Positions 4,848-5,002 of a stretch of 5,002 nt of DNA are shown here, in pieces; position 1 is the stretch's first letter; each line of letters starts with the position of its first letter. The stretch is taken from NCBI GenBank assembly GCA_937892925.1, contig CALBHX010000098.1, positions 1 to 5,002 of the forward strand. Direction: 5' to 3'. The DNA comes from an uncultured Lentisphaeraceae bacterium. Its GTDB lineage: Bacteria > Verrucomicrobiota > Kiritimatiellia > RFP12 > DVOR01. The position numbers were made by a program, and so were the translations under genes. The notes below the pieces were generated by a model that saw only the letters and a program-made list of their open reading frames with translations, had not been told where the DNA came from and searched no databases.

Positions 4848-5002
4848 CCGCCGCCGTGCCCTTGCCGCCCTTGCCGCCGTTTATGCCCGGCGCAGATTGG
4901 CCGCCGCCCCTGCGCCCGCGCGGCGGCCGCCGCACGCCGGAACCCCTTCCGTCGGAGCCGCGCCTGCGTGCCCTGCGCGCCCATGTGGCGGCGCAGCTGC
5001 CG
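4844..5002 (+). CDS. Unrecognised proline/arginine-rich ORF, N-terminal part (cut by window edge)
   Basis: The frame is open for 53 codons to the window end without a stop. A GTG at 4844 overlaps the prmC stop as GTGA, and GAGGG (4830-4834) lies 9 nt upstream, so this is the best start. An ATG at 4883 in the same frame is the alternative and lacks a clear Shine-Dalgarno. The visible protein begins TAAVPLPPLPPFMPGADWPP and goes on with an Arg/Pro-rich stretch and then RLRALRAHVAAQLP, which could be the start of a helical domain. A 9-bp tandem repeat (4858-4875) encodes part of the PLPPLPP run. I do not recognise the family. It might also be a disordered N-terminal extension of an enzyme whose domain lies beyond the window. 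It would be the fourth gene of the plus-strand operon. Confidence 0.6.
   Translation, partial: MTAAVPLPPLPPFMPGADWPPPLRPRGGRRTPEPLPSEPRLRALRAHVAAQLP

Overview
The window is GC-rich chromosomal-type bacterial DNA, tightly packed, with two divergent gene clusters that run outward from a 285-bp non-coding spacer (2524-2808). I see no mobile element, CRISPR array, tRNA or rRNA. The gene content (an SSB-tailed DUF3127 protein, a PolB-like exonuclease, and a TPR-like membrane protein of a type I associate with Lentisphaerae, Kiritimatiellota, Verrucomicrobia and Planctomycetes) hints at the PVC superphylum. This is inference from family memory, and the phylum is not proven by the window.

Left arm, minus strand, read from the spacer towards position 1: a HAD phosphatase of the phosphoglycolate phosphatase type (1870-2523), a single-pass membrane protein with a TPR-like helical region (1028-1858, GTG start), a predicted DEDDy 3'-5' exonuclease related to the PolB proofreading domain (99-1031), and the first 34 codons of a sugar-phosphate nucleotidyltransferase (1-102, cut by the window edge). 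The last two junctions are 4-bp ATGA overlaps, and the first is an 11-bp gap whose Shine-Dalgarno sequence touches the upstream stop codon. The four genes therefore look like one translationally coupled operon. The first gene has no Shine-Dalgarno sequence and an extended -10 element right against its ATG, which suggests a leaderless transcript.

Right arm, plus strand: a GT-A type glycosyltransferase with a DVD motif (2809-3576), a 119-residue DUF3127 protein ending in an SSB-like acidic DDDMPF tip (3611-3970), the release-factor glutamine methyltransferase PrmC (3951-4847), and the start of an unrecognised proline-rich ORF that runs off the window (4844-5002). The spacings are 34 bp, a 20-bp overlap and a 4-bp GTGA overlap, again consistent with one operon. 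It follows a perfect TATAAT box about 32 bp before the first ATG.

The two arms mix unrelated housekeeping roles: metabolite repair, nucleic-acid handling, sugar activation and transfer, and translation termination. I do not see a clear new multi-gene system. The best leads are the DUF3127 protein as an SSB-like partner, the unknown membrane TPR protein coupled to a DNA-type exonuclease, the probable leaderless phosphatase mRNA, and the repeat structure in the divergent spacer.
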